Positions 45,658 through 55,260 are shown, counted from the stretch's first letter. The stretch is DNA of 64,000 nt from CBDAPI01 sp965248635 (GCA_965248635.1 OZ252114.1:248001-312000), one strand, 5' to 3'. Notes: a model not told the origin generated them from the letters alone. Numbers and translations: made by a program.

Positions 45658-47340
45658 GTGAAACATCCAACGAATGCTGAGCTGATCGAGTGCTGGCGTG
45701 GCGAGCAGGCTCCCCTGTTGCCACTCCTGCACGCTTTTCAAGAGCGCGACGGACACCTGTCCGATGACGCGATCCGGGAAACATCCGCAGCTTTGAGGAT
45801 CCCGCTGGCCGACCTCTACGGGACGGTCACCTTCTACCACCATTTCTCACTCCAGGCTGGCAACGGGCACTCTCGAGTCTGCACGGGACCCATCTGTCGT
45901 CTCCGCGGCGGGCTGGAGCTTCTGGAGGCACTCGGAGAAAGCGCCGAAGAAATGCCCTGCGCCGGACGCTGTGATGATCCCATACCCGTCATTCAGGGTG
46001 ACATTCTGTTCGTCGGCAGCGACCCCGACTCCCTGGTCACCCGGGCCTCTCCGCTCCCTCCTCCCAACCCGGGCGGCGTCGAAGAGTGCGTCTTTGCCCG
46101 GATCCGCGACGAGGGCCGCTCGACGATGAACGGCTACCGGAAAGGCGGTGGCTATGAGGCCCTGAACCGGGCAGTCCTGGAAATGGAGCCGGACGACGTC
46201 ATCCGGACCATCAGCGAGAGTCAATTGGTCGGGCGCGGCGGAGCGGGCTTTCCAACCGGACGCAAATGGCAGGCTGTTCAGGATGCACGTGGGAACCCGA
46301 AAACCGTTGTCTGTAACGCTGACGAAGGAGAACCCGGCTGTTTTAAAGACCGGGTCTTGATGGACCACGATCCCCATGGCGTGGTTGAGGGGATGATCCT
46401 GGCAGCCTACGCGACCGGAGCCACTCGGGGTTTCATCTATCTCCGTTACGAGTATCCCGAGACTCTCGAGACCCTGGAGCGAGCTCTCCGGGAAGCCAAC
46501 GAATGCGGATTCCTGGGGGACGGGATTCTGGGAAAGAACTTCTCCTTTCGCCTCTATCTGCGGAGGGGAGCAGGAGCTTATATCTGCGGTGAAGAGACCT
46601 CCCTTCTGAACAGCCTCGAAGGCAAGCATCCGTTTCCACGCAACCGTCCACCCTACCCCGTGACTCATGGCTACGAAGACCTCCCGACGGTCGTCAACAA
46701 CGTAGAAACCCTGTCTTCGGTTCCTCCGATTGTGAGGAAGGGGCCGGAATGGTACCGCAGCCTGGGTTGGAACGACCACTGCGGGACCAAACTGATCAGC
46801 CTTTCGGGAGACATCCGCAAGCCGGGTAACTATGAGGTCCCTCTGGGGATGCCTTTGAAGACCCTTCTCTACGAGTGGGCCGGAGGGCCATTGCAAGGAC
46901 AGGCCATCCAGGCCGTGACCATGGCAGGGCTCTCGGGGGGCTTTCTGGCCGGAGAGGACCTGGACGTCACTCTGGACGAGACCAGCATTCGCAGCCGCGG
47001 CTCCTTTCTGGGTGCCGGTGGAATCATGGTTTTCGATTCGAGCCGAAACATGGTCGAAGTCGCCCACAGCGCCATGAGCTTCTTTGCCGAGGAGTCGTGC
47101 GGAAAGTGCTTCCCCTGCCGGATCGGCACCCGGCGCCTGACGGAGCGCTTGTCGGGAGAGGCGGGGCCAAAGGAGTTCGAAGCCTGGGCGGGCGAAGTCC
47201 GGGATCTGGGCGAAACCATGAAGGAATTGAGCGCCTGCGGACTGGGTGTGGCTGCTCCGCTTATCAGTGATAGTATCTTAAAGTACTTTCCGGACCAGAT
47301 CGATCGACACCTCCAGGAATCGGATGGAGGAAGGGAATAA
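45658..47340 (+). CDS. NAD-dependent formate dehydrogenase beta subunit, NuoE-NuoF fusion
   Basis: 560 residues from GTG 45658 (TTG 45655 is possible). Residues 1-130 are a NuoE-like thioredoxin fold with the [2Fe-2S] ligands in SRVCTGPICRL and EEMPCAGRCDD. Residues 160-560 are NuoF-like: VGRGGAGFPTGRKW (FMN), NADEGEPGCFKDR, GAGAYICGEETSLLNSLEG (NADH) and the [4Fe-4S] binding ESCGKCFPCRIGTRR with a later Cys in SACGLG. It passes electrons from the alpha subunit to NAD+. The stop overlaps the ATG of the alpha subunit, so the two are translated together. The fusion replaces separate FdsG and FdsB subunits. Confidence 0.9.
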   Translation: MKHPTNAELIECWRGEQAPLLPLLHAFQERDGHLSDDAIRETSAALRIPLADLYGTVTFYHHFSLQAGNGHSRVCTGPICRLRGGLELLEALGESAEEMPCAGRCDDPIPVIQGDILFVGSDPDSLVTRASPLPPPNPGGVEECVFARIRDEGRSTMNGYRKGGGYEALNRAVLEMEPDDVIRTISESQLVGRGGAGFPTGRKWQAVQDARGNPKTVVCNADEGEPGCFKDRVLMDHDPHGVVEGMILAAYATGATRGFIYLRYEYPETLETLERALREANECGFLGDGILGKNFSFRLYLRRGAGAYICGEETSLLNSLEGKHPFPRNRPPYPVTHGYEDLPTVVNNVETLSSVPPIVRKGPEWYRSLGWNDHCGTKLISLSGDIRKPGNYEVPLGMPLKTLLYEWAGGPLQGQAIQAVTMAGLSGGFLAGEDLDVTLDETSIRSRGSFLGAGGIMVFDSSRNMVEVAHSAMSFFAEESCGKCFPCRIGTRRLTERLSGEAGPKEFEAWAGEVRDLGETMKELSACGLGVAAPLISDSILKYFPDQIDRHLQESDGGRE

Positions 47341-50069
47341 TGAACTCGGGGCCCGTACAGCCGAACGACCAGGCGACGATGACGATTGACGGCGGCGAAG
47401 TTCGTTTTACGCTCGGGGAAACGGTCTATGAGGTGGCAGAGCGCCACCAGGCAGAGATTCCCACCCTCTGCTACGACTCCCGACTGGAACCTTTTGGGGG
47501 GTGCCGGCTGTGTGTCGTAGAAGTGGAAGGCATCTCCAAACCGGTCGCCTCCTGCACCACGAAGGCGAGTTCGGGAATGATCGTCCGGACCCGCACCGAG
47601 AAGCTCGAAAAACACCGCAAGACATTGCTGGAGATGGTGGCCAGTGAGAATCGACAGATTCAGGTCGATCCCCTCAGTGGCTACGCTTCCCAGGAACTGG
47701 CCACGCTGGCCGATCGGTACGGAGTGCACAACGGTCGCTTTGCCGGCAGCACATCCGGCACCTCCAGTGAGGACGACAATCCCTTCATCCTCCGTGACTA
47801 CGAGCAATGCATCTCTTGCTACCGCTGCGTCCGCGTCTGTGCGGAGCAGGAGGGTGACTACGCAATCACGGTACTGAACCGTGGCTTTGAGACCCAGATT
47901 GCGACCGAGTTCAACGGGCGGCTCAAGGATTCGGCCTGCACCTTCTGCGGACAATGCGTGCAGACTTGTCCGACCGGCGCCCTGGCCGATAGAAAGGCGC
48001 TGCAGCACACCGAGCTGCCGGAACCCATCGAAAAGACACGCAGCACCTGCCCCTATTGCGGTGTTGGGTGCTCGGTAGACCTTCTCACCAAGGGAGACCG
48101 GCTGGTAGGAATCCATCCGGCCATGGACGGACCTGCCAACCAGGGTGCTCTCTGCATCAAGGGACAGTTCGCCTACGACTTTGTCCAACACCCGGAGCGG
48201 CTCACCACTCCTCTGGTTCGAGACACCGACGGGGAACTGCGTGAGACTGGCTGGGACGAAGCTCTCGATCGAGCCGCTGCCGGATTCCAGCAAGTTCGCG
48301 AGAAATACGGCCGGCACGCCATCTTTGGAGTCGCCTCGGGGCGCACCCCTGGTGAGGCCGACTATATGATGCAGCGTTTCATCCGCGCCGGTTTCGGGAC
48401 CAATCACATCGACAACTGCAGCCGTGCCTGACACGCCCCCACGGTGGCCGGTCTGGCCGCCACCATCGGACGCGGGGCGATGTCCAATCCCCTCGCGGAC
48501 ATGGAAAAGCCAGACGTCATCTTCTGCATCGGCACCAATATGACGGAGTGTCACCCCGTCGCAGCGACCCGCCTCAAGAAGGCGGTGGCGCGGGGAGCCA
48601 GGCTGATCGTGGCCGATCCCCGGCACATCGATCTGGCTGACCTATCCGACCTTTTCCTCCAGCTCCGGGTGGGTTCGGATTCTGCACTTTTACTGGGGAT
48701 GGCCCACGTCATCGCTCGAGAAGGACTCGTCGATCTTGAGTTCATGGCCGCCCGCACTACGGGTGGCGAGGATTTCCTGGAGCACGTCAAGGAATTCACA
48801 CCCGAGTGGGCGGAGACGATTAGCGGCGTTCCCGCGGCCGATATCGAGACCGCCGCGCTCTGGTACGGCAGTGCTGAGAAGGCGGCGATTTACTACACCC
48901 TGGGCATCACGGAGCACATCTGCGGCGTCGAGAATGTTCAGGGGCTCTGCAACCTGGCACTCATGACCGGAAACCTGGGTCGCGAAGGAACCGGCATCAA
49001 TCCCATGCGGGGCCAGAATAACATTCAGGGGGCTGGAGACGGTGGAGCCATCCCCAACAACTACCCCGGTTTCCAGTCCGTGACCGATCCGGAGAACCAG
49101 GCCAAATTCAAGAAAGCCTACGGAACCGAAGTCGATCTCGGAAAGATCATGACCAAGGTCCGGGCCCTGGATCTGGCGGGTGACGAGATCCGGGCCATGC
49201 TCATCGACGGCGAGAACACGCTGGTTTCCGATCCCGACATGGCGCACTGCGAGCACGCGCTGCGCAGCCTCGATCACCTGGTCGTCATCGATATTTTTCT
49301 GACCGAGACCGCCGAGCTGGCCGACGTCGTTTTCCCGGCGACCAGCTGGGCGGAGACCGACGGGACCTTTGCCAATACGGAGCGCCGTGTCCAACGGGTC
49401 CGTCAGGCCGTCCCTGCGGCAGGCGACTCCAGGCCCGACTGGTGGATCATTGCCCAGATTGCTCAGCGCATGGGCTTTTCGGGTTTTGAATTCGGCTCGG
49501 CCAAAGAGGTCTTTAACGAGCTGTGCAGCCTCTCTCCCATCTACGCCGGCCTCAACTGGGACCGGATCGACCGGGGTGAATACCACTGGCCGGTCCCTTA
49601 CGAGGGACACTCCGGAACCCCCATTCTACATGAAGGCGAGTTCCTGAACGGCCTGGGAATTTTCTCGCTGATCAAGTACCGAGACCCTGCTGAAACCATC
49701 GACGACGACTTCCCGGTGTGGCTGACCACCGGACGCCGGCTCGAGTCGTACCACACTCGAACTCAGACGGGGCGTGCCCAGGGAATTGATTATCTTTTGT
49801 CAGAGGAGACTCTGGAGGCACATCCGGATGACATCGAGGCCTGGGGGCTGAAGAACGGCGAGTGGTGCTCCATGTCCAGCCCACGAGGATCGATCAAGAT
49901 CAAGGTCGAGTCCTCGAGGCGCTCTCCCCGGGGAACTGTTTTTGCTAGCTTCAGCTTCGCCGATGTTCCGGTGAACATCCTGACCGGATCGGGTTACGAC
50001 CCCATTACCGACACGGCCGAACTGAAGGTCTGTCCGGTGCGAATTGAGGCACTGGGTGCTGGGTTCTAG
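47340..50069 (+). CDS. fdhA: Formate dehydrogenase alpha subunit, selenocysteine-containing
   Basis: 909 residues if the TGA at 48429-48431 is read as selenocysteine 364. N-terminal [2Fe-2S] domain (TLCYDSRLEPFGGCRLCVVE, then ASCTTKAS); two [4Fe-4S] clusters (CISCYRCVRVCAEQEGD and CTFCGQCVQTCPTG); another near the molybdopterin domain (STCPYCGVGCSVDLL). Sec sits in IDNCSRA-U-HAPTVAGL, just where FdhF has it. The molybdopterin domain follows in the same frame (MRGQNNIQGAGDGG, FPATSWAETDGTFANTERRVQR, GYDPITDTAELK). The usual HxxxCxxC cluster of NuoG-type domains is absent (SENRQIQVDPLSGYASQEL in its place). Formate is oxidised to CO2 and electrons pass to the NuoEF-like partner. Confidence 0.93.
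48429..48464 (+). promoter_or_regulatory. UGA codon and bacterial SECIS element
   Basis: After the UGA, 18 bases lead to a hairpin: GGCC (48446-48449) and GGCC (48455-48458) close a loop of GGUCU, with GGU (48443-48445) and ACC (48462-48464) forming the base of the stem. From memory, the E. coli fdhF SECIS has the same GGUC in the loop, a self-complementary four-base stem (UGCA), a GGU/ACC base and the same 18-base distance. SelB would bind the loop and deliver Sec-tRNA. Confidence 0.85.
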
Positions 50070-50091
50070 GTGCTGGGTGCTGGGTAGTGCT
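50050..50091. repeat. Heptanucleotide repeat tract (TGCTGGG) crossing the fdhA stop codon
   Basis: Units in exact register: (C)ACTGGG, TGCTGGG, TTCTAGG, TGCTGGG, TGCTGGG, TAGTGCT. The stop TAG of fdhA (50067-50069) lies within the TTCTAGG unit, so the last residues (ALGAGF) are encoded by the repeat. Confidence 0.75.
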
Positions 50092-50111
50092 GCTGTAGCC
50101 TGCAGGTCCGA

Positions 50112-50146
50112 CAACAGAACCGCGGGCGTAGGCCGCGGTTCTGTTG
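50112..50146. terminator. Strong hairpin between convergent genes
   Basis: A perfect 14-bp stem (CAACAGAACCGCGG, 50112-50125, and its complement at 50133-50146) with a 7-base loop lies 42 bp after fdhA and 29 bp before the end of the convergent ligase gene. No T-run follows on either side, but position and strength fit a bidirectional terminator. Confidence 0.7.
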
Positions 50147-50175
50147 ATCTCCTCTCCCGGTCATTCCGTCTTGAA

Positions 50176-51804
50176 TCAGAACTTGAACGCCTGTTGGGCA
50201 ATCTGCTTGATTTCGCGCAGGTTCAGCTTCCCGGTTCCCAGCAGGGGCAGCTGATCCACCCTGACAAACCGGTCCTTGCGAGGAATGAAGAGGTTGGGAA
50301 GGCCCTGCTTCTGAAGCTTCTCCACCACTTCCGGGATTCTATCCGGATGGCAGGTGTGAACCACAGCCAGGCTCTCACCCTTTCGGGGATCGGCAATCGA
50401 TGTCACCGCGAAAACCTGCTCCTCGGGTGAGCCCAGCGGCTGCTGCAGTGCCTCTTCAACCCGGCCGTGAGGCACCATCTCCCCGGCAATCTTGGAGAAT
50501 CTCGAAAGGCGATCGGTAATCTTCAGAAAACCGGCATCGTCCACCGCGCCGATGTCACCCGTCACATACCAGCCGTCCCGAAACGCTTTGCGGGTTAGGT
50601 CGTCTCGTCCCAGGTAGCCCTTCATGACGTTGGGGCCCTTGATCAACAACATCCCGGGCACTCCCGGGGGAAGCGGCTCGAAGGTGTCGGGATCGACCGT
50701 CTTGACGGCAACTCCGGGGAGGGGTGAACCCACATATCCACGCCGGGAGCCGGGTTGAAAGAAACCGGGCGCCCGAAAGTCGGGGACACTGGCCGCGATC
50801 GTGGGTGAGCATTCGGTGCTTCCATACCCCTCCATGGGGCGAACTCCAAAGTGATCCTCGAAGGCCAGTGCAGTTTCGACGGACAGCTTTTCCGCTCCTG
50901 TGATCACCAGCCTCAGAGAGCCGAACTGAGCCGGAGTACAGCGACGCATGTAGAGTTGCAGGAAGGTGGGTGTAGCCAGCAGAATCGTTACCCGGTGGCG
51001 CTGCACCAGGTCACCGATGGCGGGAGCGTCCAGAGGATTGGGGTGGACGGGCATGCCCAGACCTTTCTGGAGAGCAAACCAGCAGGACATGTATCCGAAG
51101 GAGTGAAAGAGGGGAAGAATTCCCAGAACCCGGTCCCGGGGCGTAGCTCGTAGCACCTGCGTAAGCGCCTCCACATTGGAGCCGACATTGAAGTGCGAGA
51201 GCATGACCCCTTTGGGCTCACCGGTGCTGCCGCTGCTGAAAATAACGGTTGCCAGATCCTGGGGACAAATGGGGCCCTGAGCCCCGCTCAGTCTCTCCAG
51301 CCAGGACACCCGGAAGAGAAGCGCAGCCACAAGACTCGAGAGCCGAAGCCCGGGCCCGATCATCTTGCGAAGACCCTCCGCCCACAGCAGATCAACATTC
51401 TCGGGAAGCTCCAGTTCAGCCTTCCGGACGAACAGGCGGCTGCTCACGATGGTGGTGAGACCTGCCTGTCGGACGTCCGATTCCAGGCCTGCCTTTCCGG
51501 CAGTGTAGTTGAGGTTCACGCTGACGCGACCGGAAAGGGAAGCGGCAATGTTGACCAGCACACCCGCCACCGTGGGTGGGAGCAGAATCCCGACCTTCTT
51601 CTGCCCGGCCCAGAAACCCTTGAGGGCCCGAGCCAGGACCACGGCTCCGGCAGCCGCCTGGAGTCTGGACAGTTTCCGCCCGGTGGCCTCGGCCAGGGCC
51701 AGTGCAAAGGGACTGCGCCGGGCACTACGGAAGAAGTCGGCGTGGAGTGGCCGAGGCGGTTGCCTCCCTGGCCGTCCAGGCTTGAGAGGCCAGTTCCTGA
51801 ACAC
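50176..51804 (-). CDS. Acyl-ACP synthetase / AMP-dependent ligase module (Aas C-terminal half)
   Basis: The body reads PLHADFFRSARRSPFALALA, then adenylate-forming-enzyme motifs: VIFSSGSTGEPKGVMLSH (P-loop), MEGYGSTECSP, GWYVTGDIGAVDDAGFLKITDR and the C-terminal GKLNLREIKQ with the catalytic Lys. It resembles the acyl-ACP synthetase half of Aas, which loads fatty acids for reacylating lysophospholipids. No start codon suits this module: the frame opens inside the end of the upstream MFS-acyltransferase gene and is in frame +1 to it. Removing one base near 51755 would join the two as EATARPLHADFF. In many bacteria the three domains form one protein. Confidence 0.8.
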   Translation of the reverse strand: MFRNWPLKPGRPGRQPPRPLHADFFRSARRSPFALALAEATGRKLSRLQAAAGAVVLARALKGFWAGQKKVGILLPPTVAGVLVNIAASLSGRVSVNLNYTAGKAGLESDVRQAGLTTIVSSRLFVRKAELELPENVDLLWAEGLRKMIGPGLRLSSLVAALLFRVSWLERLSGAQGPICPQDLATVIFSSGSTGEPKGVMLSHFNVGSNVEALTQVLRATPRDRVLGILPLFHSFGYMSCWFALQKGLGMPVHPNPLDAPAIGDLVQRHRVTILLATPTFLQLYMRRCTPAQFGSLRLVITGAEKLSVETALAFEDHFGVRPMEGYGSTECSPTIAASVPDFRAPGFFQPGSRRGYVGSPLPGVAVKTVDPDTFEPLPPGVPGMLLIKGPNVMKGYLGRDDLTRKAFRDGWYVTGDIGAVDDAGFLKITDRLSRFSKIAGEMVPHGRVEEALQQPLGSPEEQVFAVTSIADPRKGESLAVVHTCHPDRIPEVVEKLQKQGLPNLFIPRKDRFVRVDQLPLLGTGKLNLREIKQIAQQAFKF

Positions 51805-53605
51805 TCTGGCGCAGATCTCCTGCGCTGGTGCCGGGAGGAAGCGGACTCCCGAAGGCAACGGTCACGGAATAGTGAATCTGGCGGGGAACTTTGAAAAGGA
51901 AGCGCCCCCCCTCGCGGCTGAAGATGCTCCCCCAGAGACGGTCCAGATAGACAGGAATGATGGGGGCCTCCCGGTTGCTGGTAATCCGCTCCAGACCCCG
52001 GCGAAAAGGAAGAAGGGTTCCGGTTCGAGTAATCTGACCTTCCGGGAAGATACAGACCAGTTCGTTCTCTTCCAGGTGACGTCCTGCTTCTCGCAGAGCT
52101 TTCAGAATCACTCGAGGCCCGCCGGAGGCCGAGACGGGGATGCAGCCCATGGATTTCATGAAGGGTCTGTAGAGCCAGTAGTCAAAGTAGTCCTGGTGGA
52201 CGATGAAGCGGATCGGCCGATCGAGGCTGGCGATCAGCATCAGGGCATCGACAAAGGAGACATGGTTGGGGGCCAGCAGGGCGCCGCCCTCCCTCGGAAC
52301 GTGCCCGCTATTCATGATGCGCAGGCGATAGAAGGTGTGGGTGGCCAGAATCAGGGCCAGTCTCAGCAGGGCATCGGGAAGTAACCACAGAGCCCAGCCG
52401 GTGCCCAGCAAGATCACGATTGCGGCTGCTCCCAGGATCGCCTGGGACGAGAGCCCTGAATTGGCCAGGAGCGTCGCCCCTAATGAACCGGCCAGGATGC
52501 CGCTGAACACGAAGATGTTGGAAAGGGCGATGATTCCGCCTCGTCGCTCGTCTGGAGACTTCCATTGAATGAGGGAATTGAGGGGGACCACCAGCAGACC
52601 GCTGGCCGCTCCCAGGATCACCATGAAGACCAGCAGAAGGGCAAAGCCCGGGGAGAAAAGCGCCAGACTGAGACTGGCGAACGCCATCAAGACAGCCCCC
52701 AGGGGAATCAACCCGTACTCGACCTTCTGGCCGGAAAGCCGACTGGCCAGCAGGCTGCCCACTCCGACTCCCAGACCCAGCACAGCCAGAGGGACTCCCG
52801 CCATCGATTCCGAAAGACCCAGGACAGTCCGGGAATAGACAAGAATGTCCTGGCCCAACAGGCTGGCCACTGTCCAGTAGAAGACAGAGCCGGCAACGGC
52901 CAGACCCAAGACTCGGTGTGATCGGATGGTCCTCCATGAAGAACGAACGGTTTCCACGAGGTTGCCCTCTGAACGGGCAGGTGCAACCGCCGGGATACCC
53001 CGAGAGAAAACGAAGCCGATCAGCGCACACAGTGTCAGGAAGGCCCCAACCGTCCACAGGTAAGTACCCGAGTAATGGAGCAGCAGCCCCCCTGACGCCG
53101 TGCCCAGAACAATGGCCAGGAAGGTCCACATTTGAATGTGAGCGTTCCCTCTCGAGAGCCTCTCATGAGGAAGAATTTCGGGCAGAATTCCGAACTTGGC
53201 CGGGCTGAAGAGCGCACTCTGAGCCCCCATCAGACCCAGCACCACCAGTGGAAGGCGGATGTTGTCGGGAAACAGCCACAGAAAAGCGGTGACCATGGCC
53301 ATCAGCCCGATTTCAGTGCCCTTCATGGCGACGATGATGGTTCTCTTGCTGAGCCGATCCGCCAGCACGCCGGCCGGAAGCGAAACCAGGATCAGGGGCA
53401 GCGTCAGTACACAGAAGGCCAGAGTCGTCTCAAACTGGGCCAGGCGCTGCAGTTCAACCTGGTTTTCGAGGTATTGAGACTCGAGTGATCGGATGGCCAG
53501 AAAGGCAACCATCAGCTTCAGGGCATTGTCATTGAACGCTCCAAAGAACTGGGCCACCAGCAGGTGCTGAATGGATGATTGGGAGGGCATTCTCTTTTCA
53601 CTCAC
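51725..53605 (-). CDS. MFS transporter (LplT-like) fused to 1-acyl-glycerophosphate acyltransferase (PlsC-like)
   Basis: 626 residues. The first 400 form 12 transmembrane segments of an MFS/LplT lysophospholipid flippase (HLLVAQFFGAFNDNALKLMV, PLILVSLPAGVLADRLSKRT, KFGILPEILPHERLSRGN). From about 430 is a PlsC domain: ALLAPNHVSFVDALML (the usual HxxxxD, N-H-V-S-F-V-D) and VCIFPEGQITRTGTL (the FPEG motif). It likely flips and reacylates lysophospholipid together with the ligase encoded next. It ends in TPRRLLP at 51725, just where the ligase resumes in another frame. The start is ATG 53605. Confidence 0.85.
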   Translation of the reverse strand: MSEKRMPSQSSIQHLLVAQFFGAFNDNALKLMVAFLAIRSLESQYLENQVELQRLAQFETTLAFCVLTLPLILVSLPAGVLADRLSKRTIIVAMKGTEIGLMAMVTAFLWLFPDNIRLPLVVLGLMGAQSALFSPAKFGILPEILPHERLSRGNAHIQMWTFLAIVLGTASGGLLLHYSGTYLWTVGAFLTLCALIGFVFSRGIPAVAPARSEGNLVETVRSSWRTIRSHRVLGLAVAGSVFYWTVASLLGQDILVYSRTVLGLSESMAGVPLAVLGLGVGVGSLLASRLSGQKVEYGLIPLGAVLMAFASLSLALFSPGFALLLVFMVILGAASGLLVVPLNSLIQWKSPDERRGGIIALSNIFVFSGILAGSLGATLLANSGLSSQAILGAAAIVILLGTGWALWLLPDALLRLALILATHTFYRLRIMNSGHVPREGGALLAPNHVSFVDALMLIASLDRPIRFIVHQDYFDYWLYRPFMKSMGCIPVSASGGPRVILKALREAGRHLEENELVCIFPEGQITRTGTLLPFRRGLERITSNREAPIIPVYLDRLWGSIFSREGGRFLFKVPRQIHYSVTVAFGSPLPPGTSAGDLRQSVQELASQAWTAREATASATPRRLLP

Positions 53606-53784
53606 TGCCGGGTACCGTTAAGATCTCGATTCGAGCGGTCAGACCTAATCGTAATCATGGCAGTCAGTACTGAAGGAAAAGAACAGAAAAGTAACGTCTG
53701 CGGAGCCGATAGCAGTGTATTGTAGACGTTCTGCACCGAGGTTTCATACCTGCCGCCAGCGGGCCCGGTTCTTGAGACAAATCC

Positions 53785-55194
53785 ATGCTGCGTGAGGCGA
53801 GTTACTACTCGAGAATGGCGCTGGGCTGGTACCAGTTAGCGCGGATGCCGCTGGAGCCCAATCCGCCGGCTCTGGTACAGAAGTACCTGGAGAACCGGGA
53901 GACTCATTTTCTGGAACTGATGCGGACAGCCATCTTTGCCTGTCCCTCCAACCCCTACTACAGGCTGTTTCAGTGGGCCGGCTGCAGCTACCAGGATCTC
54001 GCGGCGGCGGTGCACGGGGACGGCCTGGAGGCAACGCTGGAGTCGCTCCGCAAAGCGGGCGTGTACCTGAGCCATGACGAGTTCAAGGGAAAGAAGCCGG
54101 TGGAGCGGTCGGGCAAGACGATTGCCCTGGATCCGGGCGACCTGGCCAACCCGCTGGTACAGGGCACTCTGGAGACCTCCAGCAGCGGCAGTCGCAGTAG
54201 CGGTACCGTCACCCGCCGGAGCCTTGAATACCAGTTCTACCGGGAGGCCCAGGAACGCGTGTTTGCGGATGAGTTCGACATCTCGAGGCGCACGCTGGTA
54301 CGTCTCTCCTCGATTCTCCCCTCCACTGGCGGCCTGCGAAGGGGACTGCTTTATCCGCGCCGCGGAAGCCCCGTGGACAGGTGGTTTGCCCTGGCCGGAT
54401 CCTTTCGAGACTCCTGGCACTACCGGGCGTTTACGAAGTTCCTGGTTCTGGAAGCGAGGATGCTGGGGATCAAGACGGAATTCCCGACCTACCTGCCCAG
54501 CAATGACTTTTCCCAGGTGGCCCTTCATCTGGCCCGCCGACGGTCGGAAGGCGCGAACTGCCTGTTTTCGGCCAGTGTGAGCCTGGCTGTTCGAGTCGCG
54601 GCCGCCGCCGCCGAAGAGGGCCTGGACATCAGCGGGATCCTGTTCTCCGTGCATGGAGAAGCCTTGACCGAGGCCAAGCGAGAGGTGATCGAGGCCACCG
54701 GTGCGAAACCCTACCCGGGCTATACGATTTCCGAGCTGGGCAAGATCGGAGGACCCTGCCGGCAGATGGACCAGGGCAACTGCGTACACGTCTGCCTCGA
54801 CTCGGTCGCGCTCATCAGCTACCCCCGGCTGGCTCCATTGACGGAGGTTGAGATCGATTCCCTGATGTTCACGAGGCTGGATATCCTGGAAAGGGTCCTG
54901 CCCGAACGCTTCGGCGGCACTCCAACCGATTACCAGCTGGTGGAACAGGAGGGAAGCCGGCAGACCGAGATCGAGCTTCGTGTGCACCCGAGGCTGGGAG
55001 CACTTTCCGAGGAGGAGGTGAAGAGCTTCTTCCTGTCCGAGTTGGTCAAGGTCTACGGAGGATCGCTCAGTCGGCGGACCTGGCTCCAGACAGACGGCAT
55101 CCAGGTCGTGCTCGACCAACCCTACATGAGCGGGAACCGCAAGGTGCACCCGTTACACCTGCTGGGGACAACCAAGAGACAGAGGAGCTCCTGA
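53785..55194 (+). CDS. PaaK/LuxE-like adenylate-forming ligase, substrate unknown
   Basis: 469 residues from ATG 53785. The Ser/Gly-rich TLETSSSGSRSSGTVTR is an adenylate-binding P-loop of the phenylacetate-CoA ligase/LuxE acyl-protein synthetase group. GAKPYPGYTISELGKIGGPC is a second core block (usually YGxTE), and LTEVEIDSLMFTRLDI, then VYGGSLSRRTWLQTDGIQVVL with a Lys near the end, resemble the C-terminal part. It is divergent from the Aas-type locus with about 180 bp between, so it may work in the same lipid pathway, for example activating an acyl chain. This link is inferred. Confidence 0.65.
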   Translation: MLREASYYSRMALGWYQLARMPLEPNPPALVQKYLENRETHFLELMRTAIFACPSNPYYRLFQWAGCSYQDLAAAVHGDGLEATLESLRKAGVYLSHDEFKGKKPVERSGKTIALDPGDLANPLVQGTLETSSSGSRSSGTVTRRSLEYQFYREAQERVFADEFDISRRTLVRLSSILPSTGGLRRGLLYPRRGSPVDRWFALAGSFRDSWHYRAFTKFLVLEARMLGIKTEFPTYLPSNDFSQVALHLARRRSEGANCLFSASVSLAVRVAAAAAEEGLDISGILFSVHGEALTEAKREVIEATGAKPYPGYTISELGKIGGPCRQMDQGNCVHVCLDSVALISYPRLAPLTEVEIDSLMFTRLDILERVLPERFGGTPTDYQLVEQEGSRQTEIELRVHPRLGALSEEEVKSFFLSELVKVYGGSLSRRTWLQTDGIQVVLDQPYMSGNRKVHPLHLLGTTKRQRSS

Positions 55195-55260
55195 CCTGCG
55201 CTCAGCGCTGCCAGACCGGAGACCGGTTTCCACGCTCGACTGAAAGATCGGTTGCTGAGA

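Noticed and set aside
48431..48444. A true stop splitting formate dehydrogenase into two genes
   Set aside because: The frames are in register, the TGA is at the Sec position, and an fdhF-like SECIS follows.
45847..48626. Long minus-strand open frames opposite the formate dehydrogenase genes (406 and 585 codons)
   Set aside because: They mirror highly biased GC-rich codons of two clearly identified genes and contain no family motif.
53836..55149. 437-codon minus-strand frame opposite the PaaK/LuxE-like gene
   Set aside because: Shadow frame; the plus strand has the adenylate-binding motif and a coherent start.
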